A stretch of DNA of 64,000 nt from Sulfurimonas sp. (GCA_002899765.1 PPDH01000035.1:1-64000); one strand, 5' to 3'. Shown: positions 1-7,840, numbered from the stretch's first letter. Notes: a model not told the origin generated them from the letters alone. Program-made: numbers and translations.

Positions 1-387
1 TGGTAAAAAATTATAACATTTACATGATTTCAAAAGGCTTTTTAAAATTTAAATTAGCTTAAATTATTGGTTGTTTGCGGGAATCTGCAAGTGGCTCTAA
101 TAATTAATTATTATTACCTAGCTGTTATTTTAAGTAATAGATTACTGTTGCCTTCTAAACTTCCTAATTTTTGCTACACACCAAAACCAAAAACAAATTA
201 ATAATCATTGAAAAATAAACTTACTAATTTTATCTTTTGTCAGATAATTAATCTTATACTTTTTGCAGTTAACCTTCTCTGTTTACCCGCCTATTGAATT
301 TTAAGAGTGTTGCACTTTAAACTTGAATTGGCGTTCCTAAATGTTAAAATTTTCATTTGCTAAAAAGTTTAAAAAACTCTTACTTTT

Positions 388-487
388 GGAACACAAAGTA
401 CTCAAGTGAGTTTTCCGTGTTCCACAAAGTGTTCAAAAAGTAAAAACTGCAAAGTTCCATAAACCTTGAGGGGTTATGGAACTTTGC
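388..487. repeat. Two adjacent stem-loops, one nested
   Basis: Stem-loop A spans 388-423: outer arms GGAACAC (388-394) and GTGTTCC (417-423) enclose an inner palindrome ACTCAAGTGAGT (399-410). Stem-loop B spans 449-487: a 16-bp stem GCAAAGTTCCATAACC with one bulged A, closed by a short loop around 466-470. AGTAAAAA-type flanks (435-446 and 493-504) extend it loosely. Stem B has no T-run directly after it, so it is not a classic terminator. In an element encoding a relaxase and a primase, an origin is a reasonable guess. Confidence 0.6.
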
Positions 488-532
488 ATTGTCTACTTTT
501 TACTTGCATTTTGGATACCCATATATTGAAAA

Positions 533-551
533 TAGTGAAATGATTTCACTA
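533..551. promoter_or_regulatory. 19-bp palindrome, copy 1 (TAGTGAAAT-G-ATTTCACTA)
   Basis: A perfect odd-centre palindrome lies upstream of the C5 methyltransferase. The bases after it (ACTTTT-ACCC, then CTCAC and TTTATTTGAC) recur after copy 2 at 1789-1807. It is a likely operator or partition-type site for an element-encoded DNA-binding protein. Which protein binds it is unknown. Confidence 0.6.
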
Positions 552-644
552 CTTTTACCCCTGTTTTTATAATTTCCACCCACTCACCCTATTTTTATTT
601 GACCTTCTCAAACTTTAAAAAAAACTTTTTTTGATGCCAAACAC

Positions 645-735
645 CCCTGAATTCCTCTGTTTCCTTTTATTTTCATAGGTAAATATACCTTTTTGGTGTC
701 TCATAATTCTACAAATTCATCAGAACGATGAATAA
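645..735 (+). promoter_or_regulatory. Promoter/operator block with AGGTAAATATACCT, copy 1
   Basis: The site AGGTAAATATACCT (677-690) is an inverted repeat of AGGTA/TACCT arms. It is embedded in about 90 bp that closely resemble 6744-6832: a shared CCCT-AATTCCT-TG-TTCC start, the site itself, then an AATTCATCA-A-GATGAA tail. Each copy lies just upstream of a methyltransferase-containing transcription unit, so common control by one regulator is likely. Confidence 0.55.
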
Positions 736-757
736 AAAAAATAAAAAGGTAGAAAAG

Positions 758-1774
758 ATGACACCAGTTAACACCACTGATTTTAAATCAGCAACGCTCA
801 AAGTATGAACAGCATTTTCAGGAATAGGCGCTTTTGAAGAGTCTTTGAAACAATTAGGCATAAAGCATGAAAATAAATTTATGATAGAGATAGATAAATT
901 TGCTAGACAAACATATCTGGCAAATCATGATGTAGATAATGTTTATGACGATATAACCAAATTGGATCCGGCGGAGCTTGACGACATTGACATATTTGTA
1001 TTTGGATCCCCTTGTCAAAGTTTTTCTATGCAAGGAAATAGACGAGGATTGGAAGATACAAGAGGGACCTTGGTATTTTACGGATTAAATATCATAAAAG
1101 AAAAACAGCCTAAATATTTCATTTATGAGAATGTAAAAGGAATGTTAAACCATGATGGTGGAAGAACTTTTGCCATCATCAAAGAAGCGTTTGATGAACT
1201 GAACTACGATATTAAATATGAAGTTTTGAATGCCAAACATTATGGGGCCGCTCAAAACAGAGAGCGACTATTTATCGTTGGCATCAGAAAAGATATAGAT
1301 CAGGATTTCACATTTCCAAAACCAAGCAAAGTCAACTTCTGTGTAAATGACTTTATAGTTAATTGTAAATATAAAGATTATACTTTTGATACCACAACAA
1401 TAGAGGTGGCAATTGAAAAGAAAAAAACTGACATAAAAAAAGTTTTTATCCTTCCACACATAAAATATGGATCAGATAAGAAGATTTATTCCACAAAAGG
1501 AATTTCCCCTTGTCTGCTATCTGGCAATGTTAGACCAAAATTTTATGATGAAAAAAATAAAATTTTTAGGTATATGACAGAAACAGAGATGCAGCATATT
1601 CAAGGGTTCGGCTTAAATTTCATATTTCCCGTATCAAATAGACAAGTGCGCAAACAGATAGGAAACTCAATCTATGTCGGCGTTTTAAATGAAATATCTA
1701 AAATGCTGTTGCCTCAGCAATATTTCAAAGCCGACATGGCTCAAACCGATACGCAAGAACTAGTTGCTGCTTAA
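758..1774 (+). pseudogene. C5 cytosine-specific DNA methyltransferase, interrupted by in-frame TGA
   Basis: This is a DNA (cytosine-5) methyltransferase family protein. The best start is ATG 758, preceded by AAAAAGG; the frame runs 16 codons, meets TGA at 806-808, then continues without a break through motif I (TAFSGIGAFE) to 1774. Downstream are motif IV with the catalytic Cys (GSPCQSFSMQG), motif VI (ENVKGM), motif VIII (AAQNRERLFIVG) and motif X (KQIGNSIYVG). A restart at TTG 845 would give 309 aa but lacks the SAM-binding motif I and should be inactive. The protein without the stop would be about 338 aa, a normal length. No restriction endonuclease lies beside it, so it is probably an orphan methylase of the element. 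A single-base change (for example TTA to TGA) explains the stop; sequencing error cannot be excluded. Confidence 0.85.
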
Positions 1775-1788
1775 AAAATTAAAAAAGT

Positions 1789-1807
1789 TAGTGAAATCAT
1801 TTCACTA
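1789..1807. promoter_or_regulatory. 19-bp palindrome, copy 2 (TAGTGAAAT-C-ATTTCACTA)
   Basis: It is identical to the copy at 533-551 except for the central base. It lies 12 bp after the methyltransferase stop and upstream of the acidic small protein, and is followed by the same ACTTTTTAACC / TTTATTTGAC context. TTGACT (1832-1837) may serve as a -35 element. The two copies bracket the methyltransferase gene. Confidence 0.6.
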
Positions 1808-1858
1808 CTTTTTAACCTTGCTCACTTTTATTTGACTTCCATATTTAAACACGGCAAT

Positions 1859-1905
1859 ATTGTTTTTAAGTAATCTTTAAGATTATGAATTTAACTAAAA
1901 AAAGG
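1859..1905 (+). repeat. Duplicated leader, copy 1
   Basis: About 47 bp recur at 2250-2295. Both contain an AATCTT-N-AAGATT-type inverted repeat followed by ATTTAACTAAAAA and a GG-containing ribosome binding region. Copy 1 precedes the acidic protein; copy 2 precedes the winged-helix protein. This suggests that both genes share a transcriptional or translational control element. Confidence 0.6.
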
Positions 1906-1913
1906 TTTTAAAA

Positions 1914-2237
1914 ATGGCAAAAGTAAACTTTGATCAAGAAAGGCAAACAAGTTTATATAGAGGTTTTTATGGAGTAAGTTTAAAAGATAAAACTTTTATT
2001 GATGTGGAGCATGATGATGGGATCTATGATACAGAAGATTTATTAAACTTTAATGATCAAAATTTCGATTTTGTATATTTTCCAGATTTAAACAGATCAA
2101 TTCCAAAAAAAGTTTTTTCTTTTGAAGAATGTGAAATAATGAATGATGGGGATGGAAGATTATATATTTTTTGTATGAATATGGAAAATGATGGTTTAGG
2201 GTTTTATGATATTGATGATGGGTATTATGATAATTAA
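1914..2237 (+). CDS. Acidic small protein of unknown function
   Basis: I do not recognise a family for this 107-aa protein. It is strongly acidic, with about 24 Asp/Glu against 9 Lys/Arg, rich in aromatic residues, and ends in an Asp/Tyr-rich tail (DIDDGYYDN). It has no signal peptide or membrane segment. A purine-rich AAAGG lies 8-12 bp upstream of ATG 1914. It sits between the broken methyltransferase and the replication-type gene and has its own leader. Small very acidic proteins on mobile elements are sometimes DNA mimics with anti-restriction roles, but here that is only a guess from composition. Confidence 0.75.
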   Translation: MAKVNFDQERQTSLYRGFYGVSLKDKTFIDVEHDDGIYDTEDLLNFNDQNFDFVYFPDLNRSIPKKVFSFEECEIMNDGDGRLYIFCMNMENDGLGFYDIDDGYYDN

Positions 2238-2249
2238 AATGTGGAAGAC

Positions 2250-2295
2250 ATTGTTTTTTAAGTAATCTTCAAGATAACAAATTTAACTAAAAAGG
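2250..2295 (+). repeat. Duplicated leader, copy 2
   Basis: This is the second copy of the 1859-1905 leader, with a slightly degraded inverted repeat (AATCTTCAAGATA). It ends in the AAGG ribosome binding site used by the GTG start at 2305. Confidence 0.6.
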
Positions 2296-2304
2296 CAGAA
2301 GCAG

Positions 2305-2760
2305 GTGCAGGAAAAACAACATCAACTATCAAAAATACAAAAGTCAGTTATTGAAAAAATCAAAACTTACAACAAGAGTGAGGACAAAGGCAACTTCCTC
2401 ATTTTGGAACAATCCAAGCAAAAATTCATATTTGAAGCAGAGATAACAGCAACTTCCAAATTGTTACTTATCTATTTTTTATCAAAAATAGATTTTTGTC
2501 ATAGGCATTTATATATCCATGCTTCCTATGCAATCATCACCAAAGAAACAGCAATTATAAAATCAACTGCTATGAGAAGCATTAAGGAGCTCCAAAAAAA
2601 AGGATTTATCAAACTATTATCAGGAAAAAACAGGATTGAAAACACCCTTATCAAAGAATTTATTTTTGGACAAAAGCAAAACATCTATGACAACCAAAAC
2701 CAAACTAATATCATAGAGATGAGCCCTTTTTTTGAAGAATTTTTCAAAGGTGCAAAATGA
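2305..2760 (+). CDS. Winged-helix replication/initiator-type protein
   Basis: This 151-aa protein has a central helix-turn-helix region (about residues 60-115). The stretches TKETAIIKSTAMRSIKELQK and KGFIKLLSGKN have the helix-wing spacing of DnaD/RepA-like or MarR-like winged helices. The start is GTG 2305 with AAGG nine bases upstream; no ATG lies near the conserved start. Position directly before a primase suggests a role in element replication initiation or its control. It carries the duplicated leader seen before the acidic gene. The alternative is a plain transcriptional regulator. Family assignment is from pattern only. Confidence 0.6.
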   Translation: MQEKQHQLSKIQKSVIEKIKTYNKSEDKGNFLILEQSKQKFIFEAEITATSKLLLIYFLSKIDFCHRHLYIHASYAIITKETAIIKSTAMRSIKELQKKGFIKLLSGKNRIENTLIKEFIFGQKQNIYDNQNQTNIIEMSPFFEEFFKGAK

Positions 2761-2867
2761 TGCCAGTATGGTTTTATTTCAGACCCGCCATAGTCCAAAT
2801 ACAGAACCAGCATAGACCTAAAACAGCTCTATATTTAATAAGCATTATTTATAAACTAATGAATTAA
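2757..2867 (+). CDS. Possible 36-aa small protein, coupled to upstream gene
   Basis: ATG 2757 overlaps the stop of the winged-helix gene in an ATGA arrangement typical of translational coupling. The frame runs 36 codons to TAA 2865-2867. The product begins MMPVWFYFRPAIV and is hydrophobic-basic with an ALYLISIIYKL segment near the end. No homolog is recognised and it could be chance. Confidence 0.35.
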   Translation: MMPVWFYFRPAIVQIQNQHRPKTALYLISIIYKLMN

Positions 2868-2944
2868 CATTCACTTATTTAGAAAACAAATACTCAAGAA
2901 TAAAAAAAATAGAAAAAAAAGAACTTTTTTAAAGGACAACATAT

Positions 2945-3898
2945 ATGAGAATAGAACAATTTTTAAGAGACTATTTTACAGAAGATGAGCATTTTATTAT
3001 CGCTTTAAAAACACTGCCGGCAACCAAGGACAAAAAAGCATATACAACCCATAAGCTCCTAACTATCAAAGATCCAAACCTTTCAAAGTTTTTAGGGCAT
3101 TGCTATTACAAAAACAGGGATGAAGCAACTGACATATATTTCACTCTAAATTCATATCAAGAACAAACAACTAAAATCCAAAGGGTGGAAAGCTTGGTCA
3201 ATGGCGTCAAATCATTCTACTTTGACATTGACAAAGAGGTAGAGCTTATCTATCCAAAAATTATAAAATTATTTGGAAAACCAACTTATAAAATAACCAC
3301 CTCGGAGGGGAAATATCAACTCATCTATAAATTTGATAAACCATTCAAGGGAGATTTTACATATTTTAAACAACTATTAAAAGGCGTGGTGTATCATCTC
3401 CACCCACTCGATAAACTTTTTGACATAGCAAGAATTTTCAGGCTTACTGGATTTAGGAACAAAAAACCAAATAACAATGATTTTTTGGTGTCAGTTGAAA
3501 AACAAGAGAGCTACTACACTTTCGAGCAATTTGAACATATCGCAAAACCTTTTATGCTTGTAGAGAATAAACCCATTAAAAAAAGTGCACAAACGCTCCT
3601 AAAAAGCAAAAGTATAAAAAATGCGGCTCATTATTCAGATGGAGCTAAATTCGAGGAATATAAGGGCATTACAAAAAAGGTCAATAAAAAATACAACGAA
3701 CTTTTAGTCAAATATAAAAATGACAAATCAACAACAGATCTGGCATTTGTAAAATGGCTCAGATACTCCAAAATGATAGAGGATGAAGAAACCTTGACAC
3801 TTAAACTTTTTGAAGCACGGGGCTATGAAAACCTTATGCAAAAGCATGGCTATCAGATAGAGTATTACATCCGAAACATTTTAGAAAAATCTACCTAA
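2945..3898 (+). CDS. Archaeo-eukaryotic-type (RepB-like) DNA primase
   Basis: This 317-aa protein shows the three AEP primase signatures in order: FYFDID with the catalytic Asp-x-Asp (about residues 91-96), GKYQLIYKF (about 122-130), and DIARIFRLTGFRNKK (about 160-174), the conserved Arg-rich strand before the Gly-x-x-Asn-x-Lys turn. Such primases occur on plasmids and satellites and make primers for element replication. The AAAGGACAAC ribosome site supports ATG 2945. The C-terminal third is Lys-rich and probably helical (a PriCT-type accessory region). No helicase domain is fused to it and no separate helicase is visible in the window, so the element may borrow the host helicase. The upstream winged-helix gene is the likely initiator partner. 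Confidence 0.75.
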   Translation: MRIEQFLRDYFTEDEHFIIALKTLPATKDKKAYTTHKLLTIKDPNLSKFLGHCYYKNRDEATDIYFTLNSYQEQTTKIQRVESLVNGVKSFYFDIDKEVELIYPKIIKLFGKPTYKITTSEGKYQLIYKFDKPFKGDFTYFKQLLKGVVYHLHPLDKLFDIARIFRLTGFRNKKPNNNDFLVSVEKQESYYTFEQFEHIAKPFMLVENKPIKKSAQTLLKSKSIKNAAHYSDGAKFEEYKGITKKVNKKYNELLVKYKNDKSTTDLAFVKWLRYSKMIEDEETLTLKLFEARGYENLMQKHGYQIEYYIRNILEKST

Positions 3899-4024
3899 GT
3901 GGAGATTTTCCAAATGGTAAATTCTTTTTTGGCGGAGTTCTGGTTGGAGATGGCAATATGGGTTCAGTTGCTATTATTTCTAAAAAATCATCAAAAATAC
4001 TATCAAGGAGCATTAAAAAGAGAG

Positions 4025-4222
4025 TCATTTTTTCTCCCCATAATGATTGATAATAAATTCATTCATTGATTCAAGGCTCATTTTAAGGAGTTCTTTTTCC
4101 TCTTGTGAGATTTTTAAATCTACAAGAAGCGATAGAGCGCTATCAATTTTGTCATTGAAGTTTTCAACCGTATCTTTTTTTGCACTTTTACTGCTTTGAG
4201 TTCTTATATGGCTATATTGCAT
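4025..4222 (-). CDS. Small relaxase-linked protein
   Basis: This 65-aa protein lies directly downstream of the relaxase on the same strand, with two bases between the genes, so they are almost certainly co-transcribed and coupled. The N-terminus is basic (QYSHIRTQSSKSAKK) and the rest is an amphipathic helix-rich segment. Size and position resemble accessory mobilization proteins, but no motif is recognisable. The function is inferred from context only. Confidence 0.6.
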   Translation of the reverse strand: MQYSHIRTQSSKSAKKDTVENFNDKIDSALSLLVDLKISQEEKELLKMSLESMNEFIINHYGEKK

Positions 4223-4224
4223 TT

Positions 4225-5172
4225 TTAATACCTTTTTGGAGCCGGGTAATTTTCAGAGAATGAGGATTGTTTGTTCTCCCCGATATTTTTTTTGAGTGCT
4301 TCAAATTTTGCCAATTTTTCCATGTGTTCCTCATTTACCAGCTCTTTTAACTTATTATAGGATTTATCGGCAAGAGAGAAGTTTGTTTCAAACTTTTCTT
4401 CATTCTTTTCTTCAATGGCGCTCTGCATCCGCTGCATATAGACATTGATTCTTTTTTCAAGTTTTGCAGAGATGTCTTTTAAAAAGTCCATCTCCCTAAA
4501 AACACCTTGCAGTTGTTCAATGGTATAACTTAACTTGTTTTTATGGTTTTTGTTGTTTCTTTGGCACTTAATTTGATAATCGAGATAGTTATGCCCCATG
4601 TTCAGAAGAAGGGAGTTTGTCATGGTTTTTAAAAAATGGCTATACATTTTTTTGCCAAGATCAACTCGTTTTAAAACTTTATTTTTATTGAGATCTAAAA
4701 ATACGTTTGGAATAATGATATTTAAGTGATCATTGCCGTTTTTCTGTTTATGCACAGAAGATAGCACAAACGACCTCTTGAAATATGCCACCTGTTCAGG
4801 TGTATAGTTCAAATTGTTATTATCACTGATAAATTCAATCAACCGATCCACCAACTTATCTTTAATTGCCTTGTATGCCTCATTAGATAATTTGATTTCG
4901 GGAGGAAATGAAACCAACAAACTTTTTCCAAAAGATGCTGGTCGACCGCCTTTCCTTTGTATAAGCGTTTCATTCTCTTTGGATTGCTGAATATGTAAAA
5001 TATTCTGCAATATCTTTTCGCTATTATCAGCTTCAAATGCAACTATCTCATGCCCTTGTTTGATGTGGTTTTTATGCTTGTCATTGTAAATATAGTCCGC
5101 TATATTTATAAGCCCCGCTGCACCGCTCTTTATCGTTTCAAACCTGATAAACCAATTTTTTAATTTTTTCAT
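4225..5172 (-). CDS. MobA/MobL-like relaxase (divergent)
   Basis: This 315-aa protein has the organisation of a mobilization relaxase. GRPASFGKSLLVSFPPE (about residues 76-92) resembles the relaxase core strand. SSVHKQKNGNDHLNIIIPNV (about 139-158) occupies the position of the HUH metal-binding motif but reads His-x-Asn, giving a variant site. The C-terminal third is charged coiled coil ending in a Pro/Lys tail. A relaxase would nick the element's oriT and pilot the strand during conjugal transfer using another element's secretion system. ATG 5172 is the only sensible start. The catalytic tyrosine is not obvious; candidates are near Tyr27-Tyr29. The alternative is a rolling-circle Rep-type HUH protein. 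Confidence 0.6.
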   Translation of the reverse strand: MKKLKNWFIRFETIKSGAAGLINIADYIYNDKHKNHIKQGHEIVAFEADNSEKILQNILHIQQSKENETLIQRKGGRPASFGKSLLVSFPPEIKLSNEAYKAIKDKLVDRLIEFISDNNNLNYTPEQVAYFKRSFVLSSVHKQKNGNDHLNIIIPNVFLDLNKNKVLKRVDLGKKMYSHFLKTMTNSLLLNMGHNYLDYQIKCQRNNKNHKNKLSYTIEQLQGVFREMDFLKDISAKLEKRINVYMQRMQSAIEEKNEEKFETNFSLADKSYNKLKELVNEEHMEKLAKFEALKKNIGENKQSSFSENYPAPKRY

Positions 5173-5330
5173 AATCTATAAACTCCTGCCGTTTATAGAC
5201 CATTCTACAAAATTAAATTTCCTTTTTTTTAATTAAGGAAACATTTGCTTATGTGATAGTTGTATTCAAGATATGAAACCTAAAAGGTTATCCTACTTGT
5301 GAAGGGATTAAAATCCCTTTCAAAACCCTA

Positions 5331-6743
5331 TTAAAGAAGTTCGTTTTTTAGAAAAACGGTCATGTTTTCTTTTATAGCATCATACATTGAGAGCGGATGA
5401 ATGATTTTTATATATTGCATATTCTTTTGAATTTCCTGCGCTATAAAATCATGTTCATCTCTTATTTTCAGAAGAAAAAAATCAGCGGAAGGCGTCACTG
5501 AATCGTGGGTTAATATCAATTTATTAAACTCTGCGCGATTTTTCCTTATATATTCCATTTGTAAGGTTTCAATATAAGCCAAATCAGTAATTATCTCCAT
5601 ATCTTCAAAAACATCTATATTTGTAAAATATTCATAAAGAAGAGAATTGACTGCAAGAATGACATTTGTTTTTTCAATTTTTTTAGGTTTGGTTTCCATT
5701 TTAAAAGTTGAAAAGTTTGAAGAGGCTGAAGGATTTGATCTTGCAGGGATGGAAGCGTTATTGACAGTATGGGAAGAGTACAATGCTATTTTAGATAAAT
5801 CAATATCTTTTTCTTCTTCTTTATCAATTGGTGAGTAATTTAAATTTTTTTTAACTTTATTACCATCAAATACAATATTGATATCATTGGGAAATATTTC
5901 GATACTTTTACCTGTGTCTTTTAAGATAATTGTCATACTTGTTAAATATGCAATAGTTTCATATATTGCTTTTTCAAGTTCAAAATTTGCGTTATGATTG
6001 CTTGATGTTTGAAGAATATATTTTATAAGCTCATCAATAATGGTAAAAAAATCCGATGGTTTGTCATGCATATTTACTCTTACAAAAGAGAGCAAAGGTC
6101 TCGCTAAATTTTGGAGTATTTCTGTATCTTTTATTTTGTATCTAGTCCCTTCAAACCATTGCTCTTCCAGTATATGATACCTATAACCTTTGTTTTTTTC
6201 AATCAGATTGTTGCATCTTAGTATTTTAAGTGCATCATTAATTATAGGTTTTGTTAATAAGTCTAGCTCTTCTTTTTTGTATAAATCTTCTGGAAGTAAT
6301 TGCTTTTCAATAAGAATTTTTAAAATACTGAGGGCATTATCAAAACTTTTATTGTGTGTTTTGGAGAAGAACCTTTGGCAGAGATTCATTTTTTTGAGGC
6401 TTCCGAATAAAAGGTAAGCATCAATTCTTTCGGCAAGATAAGTGGATATGTTTTCTCTATCTTCATCTGAGAGCTTAGGTTGTTCATCTGTATTTTGAAT
6501 TGCTTTCACTAAGTCATCAAGACCGTTGGCATTTATTATGGCGTTTTCATCATCATTACTGCTTTTTACCTGCCTTGGCAAATTTTTTTTCTCATATTCC
6601 TTTATAATTTTTTCTTTTAACGATTCTAGTTTTTTGTCAAAATCAGATTTGTTTATTGTTTTTTCGATAAATTCTATTCCTTCTAAGAACAATTCTTCTA
6701 GCTTTTTATAATTAATATTAAAACTTTTTTGAGTCTCATCCAT
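5331..6743 (-). CDS. Unknown 470-aa element protein with possible winged-helix region
   Basis: I do not recognise this protein. The first 60 residues are charged and coiled-coil-like. Residues about 150-200 (KPIINDALKILRCNNLIEK then a GYRYHI wing-like turn) look like a winged-helix segment. A Ser/Asn/Pro-rich linker lies near 330-350, followed by a compact C-terminal domain. There is no signal peptide or membrane segment. It is transcribed divergently from the ParB-domain gene across a shared control region holding the AGGTAAATATACCT site, so it could be a regulator of that unit. It has no close neighbour on its strand (the relaxase start lies 158 bp downstream). Confidence 0.65.
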   Translation of the reverse strand: MDETQKSFNINYKKLEELFLEGIEFIEKTINKSDFDKKLESLKEKIIKEYEKKNLPRQVKSSNDDENAIINANGLDDLVKAIQNTDEQPKLSDEDRENISTYLAERIDAYLLFGSLKKMNLCQRFFSKTHNKSFDNALSILKILIEKQLLPEDLYKKEELDLLTKPIINDALKILRCNNLIEKNKGYRYHILEEQWFEGTRYKIKDTEILQNLARPLLSFVRVNMHDKPSDFFTIIDELIKYILQTSSNHNANFELEKAIYETIAYLTSMTIILKDTGKSIEIFPNDINIVFDGNKVKKNLNYSPIDKEEEKDIDLSKIALYSSHTVNNASIPARSNPSASSNFSTFKMETKPKKIEKTNVILAVNSLLYEYFTNIDVFEDMEIITDLAYIETLQMEYIRKNRAEFNKLILTHDSVTPSADFFLLKIRDEHDFIAQEIQKNMQYIKIIHPLSMYDAIKENMTVFLKNELL

Positions 6744-6832
6744 CCCTAAATTCCTTTGCTTCCCATTAATTCTATAGGTAAATATACCTTTCCATTTTTA
6801 TACCATTTCATCAATTCATCAACAAGATGAAG
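6744..6832. promoter_or_regulatory. Divergent promoter/operator block with AGGTAAATATACCT, copy 2
   Basis: The site lies at 6776-6789 between the divergent 470-aa gene and the ParB-domain gene. The surrounding bases repeat those of 645-735. An inverted-repeat site in a divergent promoter is the classic position for a repressor operator. The regulator is not identified. Confidence 0.55.
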
Positions 6833-6854
6833 AATTTACTACAAGGAAAACCAA

Positions 6855-7826
6855 ATGATGGTTTCAAATATTACCCTAAACGGAAAAACAACTCAAGGTG
6901 AACCAGTATGTTCAACAAACAATAATATTTTTGTTAATGTTAATGAACTCAAATATGAAAAAAGAGTATTAGCAACGGACGGAGATATTCAATCTTTCCA
7001 CATATTGAAGATGAATATTCAAGAGCATGGCATGTTGGTGCCTATTGTGATTGATGAGAGTTATAATGTTCTATCGGGAAGCCGAAGGGTCACAATCGCC
7101 AAATCTTTAAACATTCAAAAGATACCGGCAGTTATTGTAAATAAAGATCTAAATGAAGCTCAAAAGGCAAAGCTCGAAATTGATTTGCACCTATCTTCAA
7201 GAAGAATGACATATCTTGAAATAAGCCTGCTTATTTTTGAACTTCATAAAGAAAGTGTAGCAAAAAGAAAAACAGTACTTGAACTGGCAGAATATTTAAA
7301 ATGTGACATCAGAAGCATACATTCAAAAATAGCTCATGTGAAATCATTTCACAAACTATCGCCGGAAGTGCAATCGATTTTATGTGAAGCAGATTCCCGT
7401 GAAGCGATTGAAAGGATAGTTTTTGCAAACATATCTTACTTGAATTTAAATTTCAATCTTTTTGAAAAAGAAATTTTACCTTTTAATATGGAAGATATTA
7501 CAAATAGCAAATTGAAATCTATTCTAAACAAACTCAAGCAACAAAAAAATGAAGCAGATAGAAACAAAACCATAGATAAGCAGATGGCTGAGATTGAGCA
7601 AAAGACAGATAACGCTCTTTTTGAAATAACAGATTTGCCGCCAGTTAAAAAAATAGAAACACCTGATTATTTTCAAGCTTCAAAAATAGTGCTTCAGTAT
7701 GAGATAAAAAACCTTTTTAATCAATCAATGGATGAAAAAGAGATACTCGAAGCCGAGGCGTTAAAATCAACCTACAATATCAACTTCAGCAAAGAGATTG
7801 AATTAATCAAATCTCTTTTACACTAA
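6855..7826 (+). CDS. ParB-domain (ParB/Spo0J-like) DNA-binding protein
   Basis: This 323-aa protein has a ParB N-terminal domain at about residues 30-110: VPIVIDESYNVLSGSRRVTIAKSL carries the GxRR nucleotide-binding motif, followed by IPAVIVN and the DLHLSSRRMTYLEIS region. A helix-turn-helix is plausible at about 125-160 (LELAEYLKCDIRSIHSKIAHV). The C-terminal third is coiled coil. ATG 6855 has AAGGA seven bases upstream. No ParA ATPase is present, so a role in regulation or marking DNA is at least as likely as partition. One of the three GTGAAATSATTTCAC palindromes lies inside this gene (7337-7353). It is followed 14 bp later by the D12-like gene, so the two probably form an operon. Confidence 0.75.
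   Translation: MMVSNITLNGKTTQGEPVCSTNNNIFVNVNELKYEKRVLATDGDIQSFHILKMNIQEHGMLVPIVIDESYNVLSGSRRVTIAKSLNIQKIPAVIVNKDLNEAQKAKLEIDLHLSSRRMTYLEISLLIFELHKESVAKRKTVLELAEYLKCDIRSIHSKIAHVKSFHKLSPEVQSILCEADSREAIERIVFANISYLNLNFNLFEKEILPFNMEDITNSKLKSILNKLKQQKNEADRNKTIDKQMAEIEQKTDNALFEITDLPPVKKIETPDYFQASKIVLQYEIKNLFNQSMDEKEILEAEALKSTYNINFSKEIELIKSLLH
7337..7353. promoter_or_regulatory. 17-bp palindrome, copy 3 (TGTGAAAT-C-ATTTCACA)
   Basis: This copy shares the 15-bp core of the copies at 533 and 1789 but lies within the ParB-domain coding region. A conserved palindrome inside a gene for a putative site-specific DNA-binding protein suggests a binding or spreading site rather than a simple promoter operator. 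The amino acids encoded (HVKSFH) impose little constraint on it. Confidence 0.5.
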
Positions 7827-7840
7827 AAAAAGGATGAAAA

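Larger units (their letters stand above)
1..757. other. Non-coding left stretch of the element
   Basis: There is no open frame with a plausible start and ribosome binding site in this AT-rich stretch. From 388 onward it carries strong inverted repeats, one copy of the 19-bp palindrome at 533-551, and a promoter block with the AGGTAAATATACCT site at 645-735. In bases 1-380 I see nothing assignable. The structured part could be a replication origin, an oriT or a structured leader RNA. Confidence 0.5.

Noticed and set aside
758..808. Reading the internal TGA as tryptophan (recoded stop)
   Set aside because: TAG and TAA interrupt other genes in the same way, and TGA is used as a normal stop elsewhere (for example thrS), so a changed genetic code does not explain the pattern.
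2292..2348. Walker A-like translation (AGAGKTTST) in the frame just before the winged-helix gene
   Set aside because: The frame closes within about 20 codons and has no start codon. The same bases serve as leader and first codons of the winged-helix gene, so this is coincidence or at most a tiny relic.
3880..4020. Protein-like translation (GDFPNGKFFFGGVLVGDGNM) after the primase stop
   Set aside because: No start codon with a ribosome site opens this frame and it ends after about 45 codons overlapping the minus-strand gene. It may be a decayed fragment but cannot be supported as a gene.
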